A stretch of DNA of 16,820 bases, from positions 1 through 16,820 of the forward strand of contig WLSJ01000022.1 of assembly GCA_009705865.1 (NCBI GenBank), read 5' to 3'. Below the pieces are notes generated by a model. It was not told the DNA's origin and did no database searches. It worked only from the letters and a program-made list of their open reading frames with translations. This DNA is from Actinomycetota bacterium. Its GTDB lineage: Bacteria; Actinomycetota; Acidimicrobiia; Acidimicrobiales; Ilumatobacteraceae. Position numbers and translations under genes: made by a program. Within the stretch, counting starts at the first letter, position 1, and each line of letters opens with the position of its first letter. Shown here one piece after another: positions 7,688 through 15,386 of the stretch.

Positions 7688-10471
7688 ATGAAAGTTCTCG
7701 ACCGCGTCCTTCGAGCCGGAGACGGTAAGCGGGTCAAAGCCCTCCAGGGCCTTGTTCCCGACATCAATGCTCTCGAATCAGAGATGGCTGCATTGTCCGA
7801 CATTGCTCTTCAAGCAAAAACTGCTGAATTTCGCTCGCGGCTAGAACGTGGTGAATCTCTTGACGACCTTCTCATCGAGTCATTTGCGGTTGTGCGTGAG
7901 GCATCTAGCCGTGTCATTGGCCAACGTCATTTCGATGTGCAGCTCATGGGCGGGGCCGCACTTCATTTTGGTTGGGTTGCAGAAATGAAGACCGGTGAAG
8001 GAAAGACTCTTGTGTCTACTTTGCCTGCGTATCTCAATGGTTTATCTGGTGATGGCGTGCATGTCATCACAGTGAACGATTACCTGGCACGTTTTCATGC
8101 CGAGTGGATGGGTCGCATTCATCAGTTCCTCGGTCTTTCTGTCGGACTAGTTATTCCTGGTCGTCGTGAATCTTCAGCTGAAAAGCGATTGGACTATGCC
8201 TGCGATATTACGTACGGCACAAACAATGAATTTGGTTTTGATTATCTTCGCGACAACATGGCAGCTTCATTAGACGACAAAGTTCAACGTGGTCACAATT
8301 TCGCCATTGTTGACGAAGTGGACAGCATCCTTATCGACGAAGCTCGCACGCCTCTCATTATTTCTGGCCGTATTGCTGATGCTGCTGCCATGTACTACAA
8401 GTTTGCTTCAATCGTTCGCACACTGAAGCGTGACGAAGATTATGAAGTCGAAGAAGACAAACGAATCGTTGTTCCTACAGAACTTGGTATTGAAAAAGTT
8501 GAACAGGAACTGGGCTTAGACAACCTGTATGACGCAGTGCAGCAGAATCTGGTGCATCAGTTGTCCGTCGCTTTGAAAGCTAAAGAGCTGTATCGCCGCG
8601 ACAAGGATTACATCGTTGATTCTGGTGAAGTAAAAATCGTTGACGAGTTCACGGGCCGTATTCTTGAAGGCCGACGCTGGAGCGAAGGCATCCACCAAGC
8701 AGTTGAAGCCAAAGAAGGCGTACGCATCAACGAAGAGAACCAAACTCTTGCCACAATTACTTTGCAGAACTACTTCCGTATGTACAACAAGCTGTCTGGT
8801 ATGACAGGTACCGCACAAACTGAAGCTGCAGAATTAGTGAATACGTACGAACTTCACGTTGTTCCGATTCCGACAAATCGCAATGTTGTGCGCCAAGACG
8901 AAGCTGATCTTATTTTTAAATCAGAAGATTCAAAGTTCCGAGCTGTTGTTGACGACATTGTTGAGCGCAACACCAAGGGGCAACCCATTCTTGTCGGAAC
9001 AATCAGCGTTGAAAAGAGCGAGCATCTTGCTCGAGAACTCACGAAGCGCGGCATAAAGCACGAAATTTTGAACGCGAAGCAACACACACGCGAAGCTCTT
9101 ATTGTTGCTCAGGCTGGGCGCTTAGGTGCCGTCACCGTAGCTACCAACATGGCTGGTCGTGGTGTCGACATTTTGCTCGGCGGAAACCCAGAACTTCTCG
9201 CACGTCAGCAAGTGCTGTCGGAAGGTGTTAGTCCTGATCTTTTGGTTGACGATTTCGCATTGCCAGCACCGATTGCTGAAATGCCCGAAGAATTCCAGGT
9301 TGCTCGCGCAGCAGCTCAGGCTCGATACGACGAGTTGTTGCCGTTGCAGAAAGCACAGTGCGTCGAAGAGGGCAATAAGGTCCGCGCTGTTGGTGGTCTG
9401 TATGTTCTCGGAACTGAGCGCCACGACAGCCGTCGTATTGACAATCAGTTACGTGGTCGTGCAGGACGTCAGGGCGACCCTGGTGCAAGCCGGTTCTATC
9501 TCAGTCTTGATGATGAACTCATGCGTCTCTTCGCTACAGGTGCGCTCAGTTGGGTAATGGGTCGTGCATTGCCAGACGATGAAGCGATCGAAGCAAAAAT
9601 GGTGACCAAAGCTATTGAGCGTGCGCAAACAACAGTCGAACAACGCAACGGTGAAATTCGTAAAAACGTTCTGAAATATGACGAAGTGATGAATGAGCAA
9701 CGCAAAGTCATTTACATGCGTCGTGATCAAATTTTGTCTGGCGCTGATCTCAAAGTCGCAGCGATGGAATACCTCGCTGAAGCTGTTGATTCCTTAATTG
9801 AGACTCACTGCGTGTCAGAAGCAAGTGATGAGTGGGATGTCGATGGCTTGGCATTGGAACTCTCTAGTTACTGGCCTGCCAGCATCTCGGCTTCTCAGAT
9901 TGAACAAAGCCTCAGTACAGACGCCATCTATGACCTAGTCATGGCTGACGCTCAGAAGCATTATCAAATTCGTGAAGAAGAACTTGGTGCAGAGATGCTT
10001 CGCGAGATTGAGCGTCAAGTCATGCTCAGCATTATTGACCAACGCTGGCGTGAGCATCTCGAAGAGATGGACTATTTGCAAGAGGGCATCAACTTGCGTG
10101 CCATGGGTCAAAAAGACCCACTGACTGAATGGCAGCGCGAGGGATATGAGATGTTTGGTCAAATGATGACCGGAATTGCTCAGGACTTTGTTCGTTACGT
10201 CATGCACGTACAAGTAGTTAACGACGAACAACCAGTTCTTCGTGTCCAAAATCTCACAGAGACCAGCAGCGACAATGTGGTCACCGATGGTTTTACTGCT
10301 GCAGCTCGCGTCAGCGACGATGTTGATCAATCTCTCCTGTCGGCACCAGAAGAAGAAGTGCGCAAGCCCATCGTGAAAGATGCAAGCGACTGGTCAAACA
10401 CGCCGCGAAATGCGCCGTGCCCATGCAATTCAGGCAAAAAATTCAAGATGTGCCACGGCGCTGCCGCCTGA
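7688..10471 (+). CDS. secA: Preprotein translocase ATPase SecA
   Basis: The motor ATPase that drives unfolded secretory proteins through SecYEG. The 927-residue product has the DEAD motor with Walker A KTGEGKT at 101-107 and Walker B DEVDSILIDEART at 209-221, the preprotein cross-linking region, the second motor half (NMAGRGVDILLGGN, then ERHDSRRIDNQLRGRAGRQGD), and the helical scaffold and wing. It ends in a zinc-binding SEC-C motif with Cys911, Cys913, Cys922 and His923. The ATG at 7688 was chosen because MKVLDRVL is the normal SecA N-terminus; an in-frame TTG at 7601 would add 29 unrelated residues over the divergent HAD start. prfB follows after 27 bases. Full length and complete, most similar in layout to the housekeeping SecA1; the mycobacterial SecA1, from memory, lacks this SEC-C tail. 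Confidence 0.98.
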   Translation: MKVLDRVLRAGDGKRVKALQGLVPDINALESEMAALSDIALQAKTAEFRSRLERGESLDDLLIESFAVVREASSRVIGQRHFDVQLMGGAALHFGWVAEMKTGEGKTLVSTLPAYLNGLSGDGVHVITVNDYLARFHAEWMGRIHQFLGLSVGLVIPGRRESSAEKRLDYACDITYGTNNEFGFDYLRDNMAASLDDKVQRGHNFAIVDEVDSILIDEARTPLIISGRIADAAAMYYKFASIVRTLKRDEDYEVEEDKRIVVPTELGIEKVEQELGLDNLYDAVQQNLVHQLSVALKAKELYRRDKDYIVDSGEVKIVDEFTGRILEGRRWSEGIHQAVEAKEGVRINEENQTLATITLQNYFRMYNKLSGMTGTAQTEAAELVNTYELHVVPIPTNRNVVRQDEADLIFKSEDSKFRAVVDDIVERNTKGQPILVGTISVEKSEHLARELTKRGIKHEILNAKQHTREALIVAQAGRLGAVTVATNMAGRGVDILLGGNPELLARQQVLSEGVSPDLLVDDFALPAPIAEMPEEFQVARAAAQARYDELLPLQKAQCVEEGNKVRAVGGLYVLGTERHDSRRIDNQLRGRAGRQGDPGASRFYLSLDDELMRLFATGALSWVMGRALPDDEAIEAKMVTKAIERAQTTVEQRNGEIRKNVLKYDEVMNEQRKVIYMRRDQILSGADLKVAAMEYLAEAVDSLIETHCVSEASDEWDVDGLALELSSYWPASISASQIEQSLSTDAIYDLVMADAQKHYQIREEELGAEMLREIERQVMLSIIDQRWREHLEEMDYLQEGINLRAMGQKDPLTEWQREGYEMFGQMMTGIAQDFVRYVMHVQVVNDEQPVLRVQNLTETSSDNVVTDGFTAAARVSDDVDQSLLSAPEEEVRKPIVKDASDWSNTPRNAPCPCNSGKKFKMCHGAAA

Positions 10472-10498
10472 CTGCCCGAGTCCAAGCAATAATTCGTT

Positions 10499-11599
10499 AT
10501 GCGTGATTTCACTTCCGACCTTCGCGAACTAGCAACGCGTATTGCCGAATCGCATGAGTACTTGCATATTGATCAAACGCGTGCACGTATCTCTGAACTT
10601 GAAATAGAAGTTTCCCGTCCTGATCTCTGGGATGACCAAGACGTCGCAAAGCGGGTGACAGGGGAGTATTCAAATCTTCGTGCTGATCTTGATGCATATG
10701 AATCAATGCGCGCTGAGCTAGATGACCTCGATGTTCTTCACGAAATGGCACGCGAAATTGATGATGCTTCTCAAGAAGCCGACATCGCTGCCGGAATAGC
10801 TCATGTGGCAGCCGAGCTAGGCATTTTGGAAATGCGCAGTTTGTTTACGGGCGAGCACGACGATGCAGATGCCATCGTGCAAATCAACGCTAAAGACGGT
10901 GGCGTCGATGCTCAGGACTGGGCAGAACTTTTGATGCGAATGTTTACGCGATGGGCTGAGCGCAAAGGTTTTGTTGTTGATGTAGACGACGTCAGTCCAG
11001 GCACAGAAGCAGGAATCATGTCTGCTGAGTTCACTATCAAGGGCCGGTATGCGTACGGGTTAATGACGTCTGAGCGCGGAACACATCGTTTAGTCCGCAT
11101 TAGCCCGTTCGATAACCAAGGTCGCCGGCAGACAAGTTTTGCCAGCGTGCAAGTGTGGCCAGTGATGGATGCACCAGATTTAGAAGTCAATGAATCAGAA
11201 ATACGCATGGAAGTGTTTCGCGCTTCAGGTGCTGGTGGACAGCACGTCAACAAGACCTCATCTGCAGTGCGACTCATTCACGAACCAACAGGTGCAGTTG
11301 CAACAAGTCAAGAAGAACGTAGTCAATTGCAAAACCGTGAAAAAGCTCTCACACGTTTGAAGGCCATGATTGTGGCAAAGATCGAAGAAGAGCATCAGAA
11401 CGAAAAAGATCGCATTGCTGGTAAGCCTGCACAAGTCGGTTGGGGTAGTCAGATTCGTTCGTACGTTCTGCAGCCGTATCAAATGGTGAAAGACATTCGT
11501 ACAGAAGTTGAATCAGGCAACGTCGCGGCAGTTCTTGATGGTGATCTTGATTCCTTTATGGAGGGCTTTTTGCGTTGGCGCAGAGGGCAGGCAGAGTAA
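10499..11599 (+). CDS. prfB: Peptide chain release factor 2 (RF2)
   Basis: Recognises UGA and UAA in the ribosomal A site and triggers hydrolysis of the finished peptide. The stop-codon-reading tripeptide is SPF at 202-204, diagnostic for RF2 rather than RF1, and the catalytic GGQ is at 246-248 in the context GAGGQHVNKTSSAVRL. Length (366 residues) is normal. There is no in-frame stop or CTTTGA slippery site near the 5' end, so it lacks the programmed +1 frameshift that autoregulates RF2 in many bacteria; this is usual in actinobacteria. It follows secA by 27 bases and probably shares its transcript, since no strong promoter or Shine-Dalgarno sequence is visible in the gap. ftsE and ftsX lie downstream, the order known from mycobacteria. 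Confidence 0.97.
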   Translation: MRDFTSDLRELATRIAESHEYLHIDQTRARISELEIEVSRPDLWDDQDVAKRVTGEYSNLRADLDAYESMRAELDDLDVLHEMAREIDDASQEADIAAGIAHVAAELGILEMRSLFTGEHDDADAIVQINAKDGGVDAQDWAELLMRMFTRWAERKGFVVDVDDVSPGTEAGIMSAEFTIKGRYAYGLMTSERGTHRLVRISPFDNQGRRQTSFASVQVWPVMDAPDLEVNESEIRMEVFRASGAGGQHVNKTSSAVRLIHEPTGAVATSQEERSQLQNREKALTRLKAMIVAKIEEEHQNEKDRIAGKPAQVGWGSQIRSYVLQPYQMVKDIRTEVESGNVAAVLDGDLDSFMEGFLRWRRGQAE

Positions 11600-11647
11600 T
11601 GCCCACACGGCTTTCGCGCCTGCAACCACATCGTTGTCGTGCATTGC

Positions 11648-11653
11648 TAGGTT
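11648..11653 (+). promoter_or_regulatory. Candidate -10 box for ftsE-ftsX
   Basis: TAGGTT followed by ten bases and the ftsE ATG at 11664, within the 64-base gap after prfB. Spacing is identical to the secA site. No Shine-Dalgarno-like stretch directly precedes the start apart from GGG at 11654-11656, so a leaderless or nearly leaderless mRNA is plausible. Confidence 0.38.
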
Positions 11654-11663
11654 GGGTGACTTC

Positions 11664-12341
11664 ATGATTCGTCTCGAAAATGTCTCCAAGGTCTACGGTG
11701 CCGATATCCCCGCAGTGCGTGATGCATCATTTGATATTCCGAAGGGCGAATTTGTCTTCCTCGTCGGTCCTTCGGGATCTGGAAAATCTACGTTGCTTCG
11801 GTTGATTAACCGCCAAGAGCGACCAGAACGAGGCAACGTGTGGGTTGCCGGACGCAATATCAACGAAATGGCAAATAGTCAGATTCCGTATCTGCGTCGC
11901 ACCATGGGAAACGTCTTTCAGGATTACAAACTTCTGCCCAACAAATCAGTCTTTGAAAATGTGGCATTCGCCCTAGAAGTAATCGGCAAACCGCGACATC
12001 TCATCGCACAACAAGTGCCTCAAGTGCTTGAACTTGTTGGTCTCGGAGACAAAGAAGATCGATTGCCTCATCAATTGTCTGGCGGAGAGCAACAGCGTGT
12101 ATCTATAGCGCGAGCTTTCGTCAATCGTCCTCTGATATTGCTTGCCGATGAGCCCACCGGAAACCTTGACCCATCAACGGGAGAAGGAATCATGTCGTTG
12201 TTAGAAGCTATTAATGGCACGGGCACAACTGTGGTGATGGCTACGCACGACCATCGCGTTGTGAATGCGATGCGTAAGCGTGTGATTCAGCTTGATCGCG
12301 GCATCATCGTTCGCGACCAAGAACGTGGGGTGTACGAATGA
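11664..12341 (+). CDS. ftsE: Cell-division ATP-binding protein FtsE
   Basis: The cytoplasmic ATPase of the FtsEX complex, which regulates peptidoglycan hydrolases at the septum rather than transporting a substrate. The 225-residue product carries Walker A GPSGSGKST at 35-43, the ABC signature LSGGEQQR at 138-145, Walker B LILLADEPTGNLDP with Asp162 and Glu163, and the switch His in MATHDH. The start MIRLENVSKVY is the standard FtsE N-terminus; the frame is open for 52 codons upstream but those overlap the end of prfB and look non-homologous. The stop overlaps the ftsX start (ATGA), so the two subunits are translationally coupled. Confidence 0.96.
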   Translation: MIRLENVSKVYGADIPAVRDASFDIPKGEFVFLVGPSGSGKSTLLRLINRQERPERGNVWVAGRNINEMANSQIPYLRRTMGNVFQDYKLLPNKSVFENVAFALEVIGKPRHLIAQQVPQVLELVGLGDKEDRLPHQLSGGEQQRVSIARAFVNRPLILLADEPTGNLDPSTGEGIMSLLEAINGTGTTVVMATHDHRVVNAMRKRVIQLDRGIIVRDQERGVYE

Positions 12342-13243
12342 TTCAGCGCATCTCTTACGCCTTTCGCGAAACTATTGCCAGTTTCCGTCGCAACGTCACA
12401 TTGTCGATGGCTGCAGTCATCACCTCCGCAGTGTCGTTGTTATTGGTCGGGGCAACGTTCCTGATGCAAAGGGCATTCGATAATTTGCTTGTGCAATGGC
12501 GCGGCGATGTCGGAATGATCGTGTTTGTTCGTCCTGATGTCACACCTGAGGCTTTGAAGTTCGTCGAACAAAACCTGAAATCTCAGCCAAATGTTATTGA
12601 TGTAGACAAACTGGCCTACTTAGATAAGGCGGCAAGCTTTGAAGAAGCAAAGCGAGTGTTTGCCGGCGACACAACAACATTGAGTTTGCTGTCCATTGAC
12701 ACAATTCCATCTCAATTTAAAGTTGTGCCAAAAACGACGGACCCTGAACTCGTGCGAAGTCTTGCTGATCAGTACCGCACGCTTCCAGGTGTCGCTGGCG
12801 TGTCGTTGGCTGAAGATGAGTTTGATGTGATTTCTACTTTGTCTGGGTTTGTACGAACAGTCACTATTGCTATGTCACTTGTATTGCTCGCTGTAGCCGT
12901 GATTCTGATTTGGAACACAATTCGAACAGCTATTTTCGCGCGACGCAGAGAGATCGAAGTGATGAAGTTAGTGGGTGCCACCGACTGGTTTATTCGTGTG
13001 CCGTTTATTATGGAAGGCCTCATCCAGGGCCTCGTGGGAGCCATGGTGTCGTGTGTTGGGCTGTGGACTCTCAACAGTGCGTGGACCTCTGGTGTGGCTG
13101 GCTTCAAGGCCGGAACCGGAGTCAGCTCATTGGTCGTTCCTGATTCGTATCTCAATGGCGTCATGATTGCGTTACTCATCATTGGTGCAACCGCAGGCGG
13201 CGTTGGTTCAGGCGTCGCATCAAGCAAATTTCTCGACGTCTAG
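12338..13243 (+). CDS. ftsX: Cell-division protein FtsX
   Basis: The membrane subunit of FtsEX, which passes the ATPase signal to extracytoplasmic peptidoglycan hydrolases or their regulators. It has a cytoplasmic N-terminus, a first membrane helix at about 22-44, an extracellular domain at about 48-170, and three further helices at about 174-196, 226-248 and 271-293. The conserved cytoplasmic segment RRREIEVMKLVGAT at 202-215 is the FtsE contact of this family. Length of 301 residues matches actinobacterial FtsX. The ATG overlaps the ftsE stop. In many actinobacteria a peptidoglycan hydrolase or smpB follows; here a crotonase gene does. Confidence 0.96.
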   Translation: MIQRISYAFRETIASFRRNVTLSMAAVITSAVSLLLVGATFLMQRAFDNLLVQWRGDVGMIVFVRPDVTPEALKFVEQNLKSQPNVIDVDKLAYLDKAASFEEAKRVFAGDTTTLSLLSIDTIPSQFKVVPKTTDPELVRSLADQYRTLPGVAGVSLAEDEFDVISTLSGFVRTVTIAMSLVLLAVAVILIWNTIRTAIFARRREIEVMKLVGATDWFIRVPFIMEGLIQGLVGAMVSCVGLWTLNSAWTSGVAGFKAGTGVSSLVVPDSYLNGVMIALLIIGATAGGVGSGVASSKFLDV

Positions 13244-13273
13244 TCGAACTGCAATCCCACGCACCCGTATCGC

Positions 13274-13279
13274 TAGGGT
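13274..13279 (+). promoter_or_regulatory. Candidate -10 box for the crotonase/haemoglobin genes
   Basis: TAGGGT followed by six bases and the ATG at 13286, in the 42-base gap after ftsX. The TGCAAT at 13250-13255 is 18 bases upstream and could act as a poor -35 element. The spacing suggests a leaderless message. Confidence 0.4.
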
Positions 13280-13285
13280 CGTGAT

Positions 13286-14146
13286 ATGGAATTTCAAGAA
13301 ATCATCTACGACCTATCCGATGGTATTGCTACCATCACGCTGAATCGGCCAGACAAACTCAATGCATTCACTGGCCGCATGATGCACGAAGTGATTGCAG
13401 CGCTCGATATGACTGATGCTGACGACAATGTCAAAGTTGTGATCTTCACCGGAGCTGGCCGTGCATTTTGTGCTGGTGCTGATTTGTCATCTGGTGGCGA
13501 GACCTTCGCGAAAGGTGGCAGTGATGTGCAAACTAAGCAAGGCGTGCCCCGTGATGGTGGTGGCTTAGTTTCTCTTCGTATCTTCGAAAGCCTGAAGCCG
13601 GTCATTGGTGTTATCAATGGCCCAGCTGTCGGTGTTGGTGTCACCATGACCCTGCCGATGGATTTTCGTTTAGCAAGTGACACAGCCAAATTCGGGTTTG
13701 TGTTTGCAAAACGCGGCATTGTGCCCGAAGCATGCTCTTCATATTTCTTGCCACGACTTGTCGGTATTTCGCAAGCAACTGAGTGGGTGTTTACGGGTCG
13801 AGTTTTCCCTGCGTCTGAGGCTCTCGCTGGTGGGCTTGTCCGCAGTGTGCACGCTGCCGATGACCTAATGGCTGCTGCTCGAGCTATCGCGCGTGAAATT
13901 GCTGACAATACGGCTCCGGTATCTGTGTCGTTGTCACGAAAGATGTTGTGGCACATGTTGGGCGCTTCGCATCCAATGGAAGCCCATCGTGCAGATTCAC
14001 GTGGCATTCAAGAGCGTGGAAAAAGTGCAGATTCGAAGGAAGGCGTCGTGAGCTTTTTGGAAAAGCGCGCAGCTGTGTACCCAGACAAAGTGAGTAGTGG
14101 ATTGCCGAACATCTTCCCAGGCTGGACAGAGCCAGAGTTTTCGTAA
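13286..14146 (+). CDS. Crotonase-family protein, probably an enoyl-CoA isomerase rather than hydratase
   Basis: Acts on a CoA thioester in the cytoplasm, probably in beta-oxidation or a related acyl pathway. The crotonase fold is clear: TLNRPDKLNAF at 18-28, the oxyanion-hole strand FCAGADL at 61-67, and NGPAVGVG at 111-118. Aligned by eye with rat enoyl-CoA hydratase, both catalytic glutamates are absent: Glu144 becomes Thr120 and Glu164 becomes Phe140. Instead there is Glu148 in VPEACSSYFLPRL, the position and context of the single catalytic Glu in ECI2-type delta3,delta2-enoyl-CoA isomerases. The 286 residues include a C-terminal helical region with FLEKRAAVYP. The family is certain; isomerase activity is inferred. 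A haemoglobin gene follows after three bases. Confidence 0.9.
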   Translation: MEFQEIIYDLSDGIATITLNRPDKLNAFTGRMMHEVIAALDMTDADDNVKVVIFTGAGRAFCAGADLSSGGETFAKGGSDVQTKQGVPRDGGGLVSLRIFESLKPVIGVINGPAVGVGVTMTLPMDFRLASDTAKFGFVFAKRGIVPEACSSYFLPRLVGISQATEWVFTGRVFPASEALAGGLVRSVHAADDLMAAARAIAREIADNTAPVSVSLSRKMLWHMLGASHPMEAHRADSRGIQERGKSADSKEGVVSFLEKRAAVYPDKVSSGLPNIFPGWTEPEFS

Positions 14147-14149
14147 TTC

Positions 14150-14554
14150 GTGTCTGAAAATTCAGAAGATAAATCTCTCTACGAGATAGCGGGGCCTGAG
14201 TTTTTTGTTCGGCTTGTCGATCGTTTCTACGACGGAATCGAAACTGATCAAGTTTTATTGCCTCTGTATCCCGAGGGCAGCGACACAGTGGCAGCACGTC
14301 AGCGACTGGCTTTGTTTCTTATTCAATATTGGGGTGGTCCAGATACCTATATGCAAGAACGGGGTCATCCGCGTCTTCGCATGAGGCACGCACCGTTTGT
14401 TATCGGGGCTCTCGAACGAGATCACTGGTTGATGCACATGGCTGCAGCGATAGAGCAGACCATCCCTGAAGTGGACGAGGCGTATCGTGAACATGTCACG
14501 ACTGAGCTTGCTAATTACATGGTTAATGCTGCCGAGGCAATGCGCAACGTTTAG
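14150..14554 (+). CDS. glbO: Group II truncated haemoglobin (GlbO type)
   Basis: A small haem protein of the trHbO class, linked to oxygen and reactive oxygen or nitrogen chemistry. The 134-residue sequence follows mycobacterial GlbO closely, including QYWGGPDTYMQERGHPRLRM and RHAPFVI. Mapped to the M. tuberculosis protein, the haem-binding residues are all present: TyrB10 is Tyr27, TyrCD1 is Tyr40, proximal HisF8 is His80, and TrpG8 is Trp93. The start is GTG at 14150, three bases after the crotonase stop, with no better ATG in frame; the N-terminal eight residues are polar and not part of the fold. Expression is probably coupled to the crotonase gene. The physiological ligand is not fixed by the sequence. 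Confidence 0.94.
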   Translation: MSENSEDKSLYEIAGPEFFVRLVDRFYDGIETDQVLLPLYPEGSDTVAARQRLALFLIQYWGGPDTYMQERGHPRLRMRHAPFVIGALERDHWLMHMAAAIEQTIPEVDEAYREHVTTELANYMVNAAEAMRNV

Positions 14555-14557
14555 TTG

Positions 14558-15373
14558 TTAGCTAAGAGAGTCGGGTCCAAGGGCATGCATAGCAATAGCT
14601 GCAGCCGCTCCAACATTCAACGAGTCAATTCCCCCATGCATAGGAATGCGCACAATGTGTGTTGCGCTATTCATGGAACTTTGTTGCAAGCCGTCTCGTT
14701 CGCTGCCAAGTAGTAATGCTGTCTTCTGATCAGACGTAACAGTGACAGATGAAAGTGAAGTTGCCGATGCATTAGGCGTCATGGCGTACGACACGAAGTT
14801 GTGTTGCTGCAGTAGTTGGCCGATGTTGTCGTTCTGGCCGAGTCGCACGAAGGGAACTGAGAGTCCTGAACCCATCGAGACGCGTAATGCCCGCCGCGCT
14901 AACGGGTCTGCACTGCCGGTAGACAAAACAATTGCATCCCAGCCAAGCGCTACGGCACTGCGCACGATTGCCCCCAGGTTTGTGGGGTTGTCAATCTCCT
15001 CAGCCACAACAACGCGAGTCGCGTGAGCCAGTACATCATGTGCTGAAGCCAAGGCTGGCCTGCGAAATAGTCCGGTTGCTCGCAAGGGGACACCAAGCCC
15101 CGTCACATCACCGCGCAGTTGTTCTGAACCGATAAACACTTGCACGGATTCGTCAACTACTTCTGCAAGCCGAATGCCGGTTGGTTCATCACATAACAGC
15201 GCCACAGCTTCAAAGTGCAATTCGATTGCTCGTTCCACCACTAAATCACCTTCAGCAACAAACAGGCCTGCGCCCACTGCATCAAGGCGTTCCAATTTGC
15301 TTGCTAATTGTCTGTCACGCCAGCGAAAGGGGTCTAGCCGTGGGTCTGTCCCGTCAGTGACATGAAAAATCAT
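14558..15373 (-). CDS. SpoU/TrmH-family RNA 2'-O-methyltransferase
   Basis: A SPOUT-class enzyme that methylates a ribose 2'-hydroxyl in tRNA or rRNA using SAM. The 271-residue product has an N-terminal substrate-binding region (about 1-105) and the trefoil-knot domain: motif 1 DNPTNLGAIVRSA with Asn132 and Arg138, motif 2 LLLGSERDGL with Glu225, and motif 3 VRIPMHGGIDSLNVGAAAA at 241-259 with Ser251 and Asn253. The start ATG 15373 gives a normal family length; an upstream in-frame ATG at 15544 would run through the end of menB. It lies 13 bases after menB on the same strand and probably shares its transcript. It ends three bases from the stop of the convergent haemoglobin gene. Which nucleotide it modifies cannot be read from the sequence. 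Confidence 0.92.
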   Translation of the reverse strand: MIFHVTDGTDPRLDPFRWRDRQLASKLERLDAVGAGLFVAEGDLVVERAIELHFEAVALLCDEPTGIRLAEVVDESVQVFIGSEQLRGDVTGLGVPLRATGLFRRPALASAHDVLAHATRVVVAEEIDNPTNLGAIVRSAVALGWDAIVLSTGSADPLARRALRVSMGSGLSVPFVRLGQNDNIGQLLQQHNFVSYAMTPNASATSLSSVTVTSDQKTALLLGSERDGLQQSSMNSATHIVRIPMHGGIDSLNVGAAAAIAMHALGPDSLS

Positions 15374-15386
15374 CGAATGTGCAGGT

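Noticed and set aside
10499..10600. Programmed +1 frameshift in prfB
   Set aside because: The reading frame is continuous from the ATG, with no in-frame TGA or CTTTGA slippery site near the 5' end.
12769..13227. Open frame of 152 codons antisense to ftsX
   Set aside because: Low-complexity Thr/Pro/Asn-rich product fully inside a certain gene; a shadow of its codon use.
13306..14007. Open frame of 233 codons antisense to the crotonase gene
   Set aside because: It lies wholly inside a gene with clear homology, has a Ser/Thr/Pro/Arg-rich sequence with no domain, and follows from the codon bias of the real gene.
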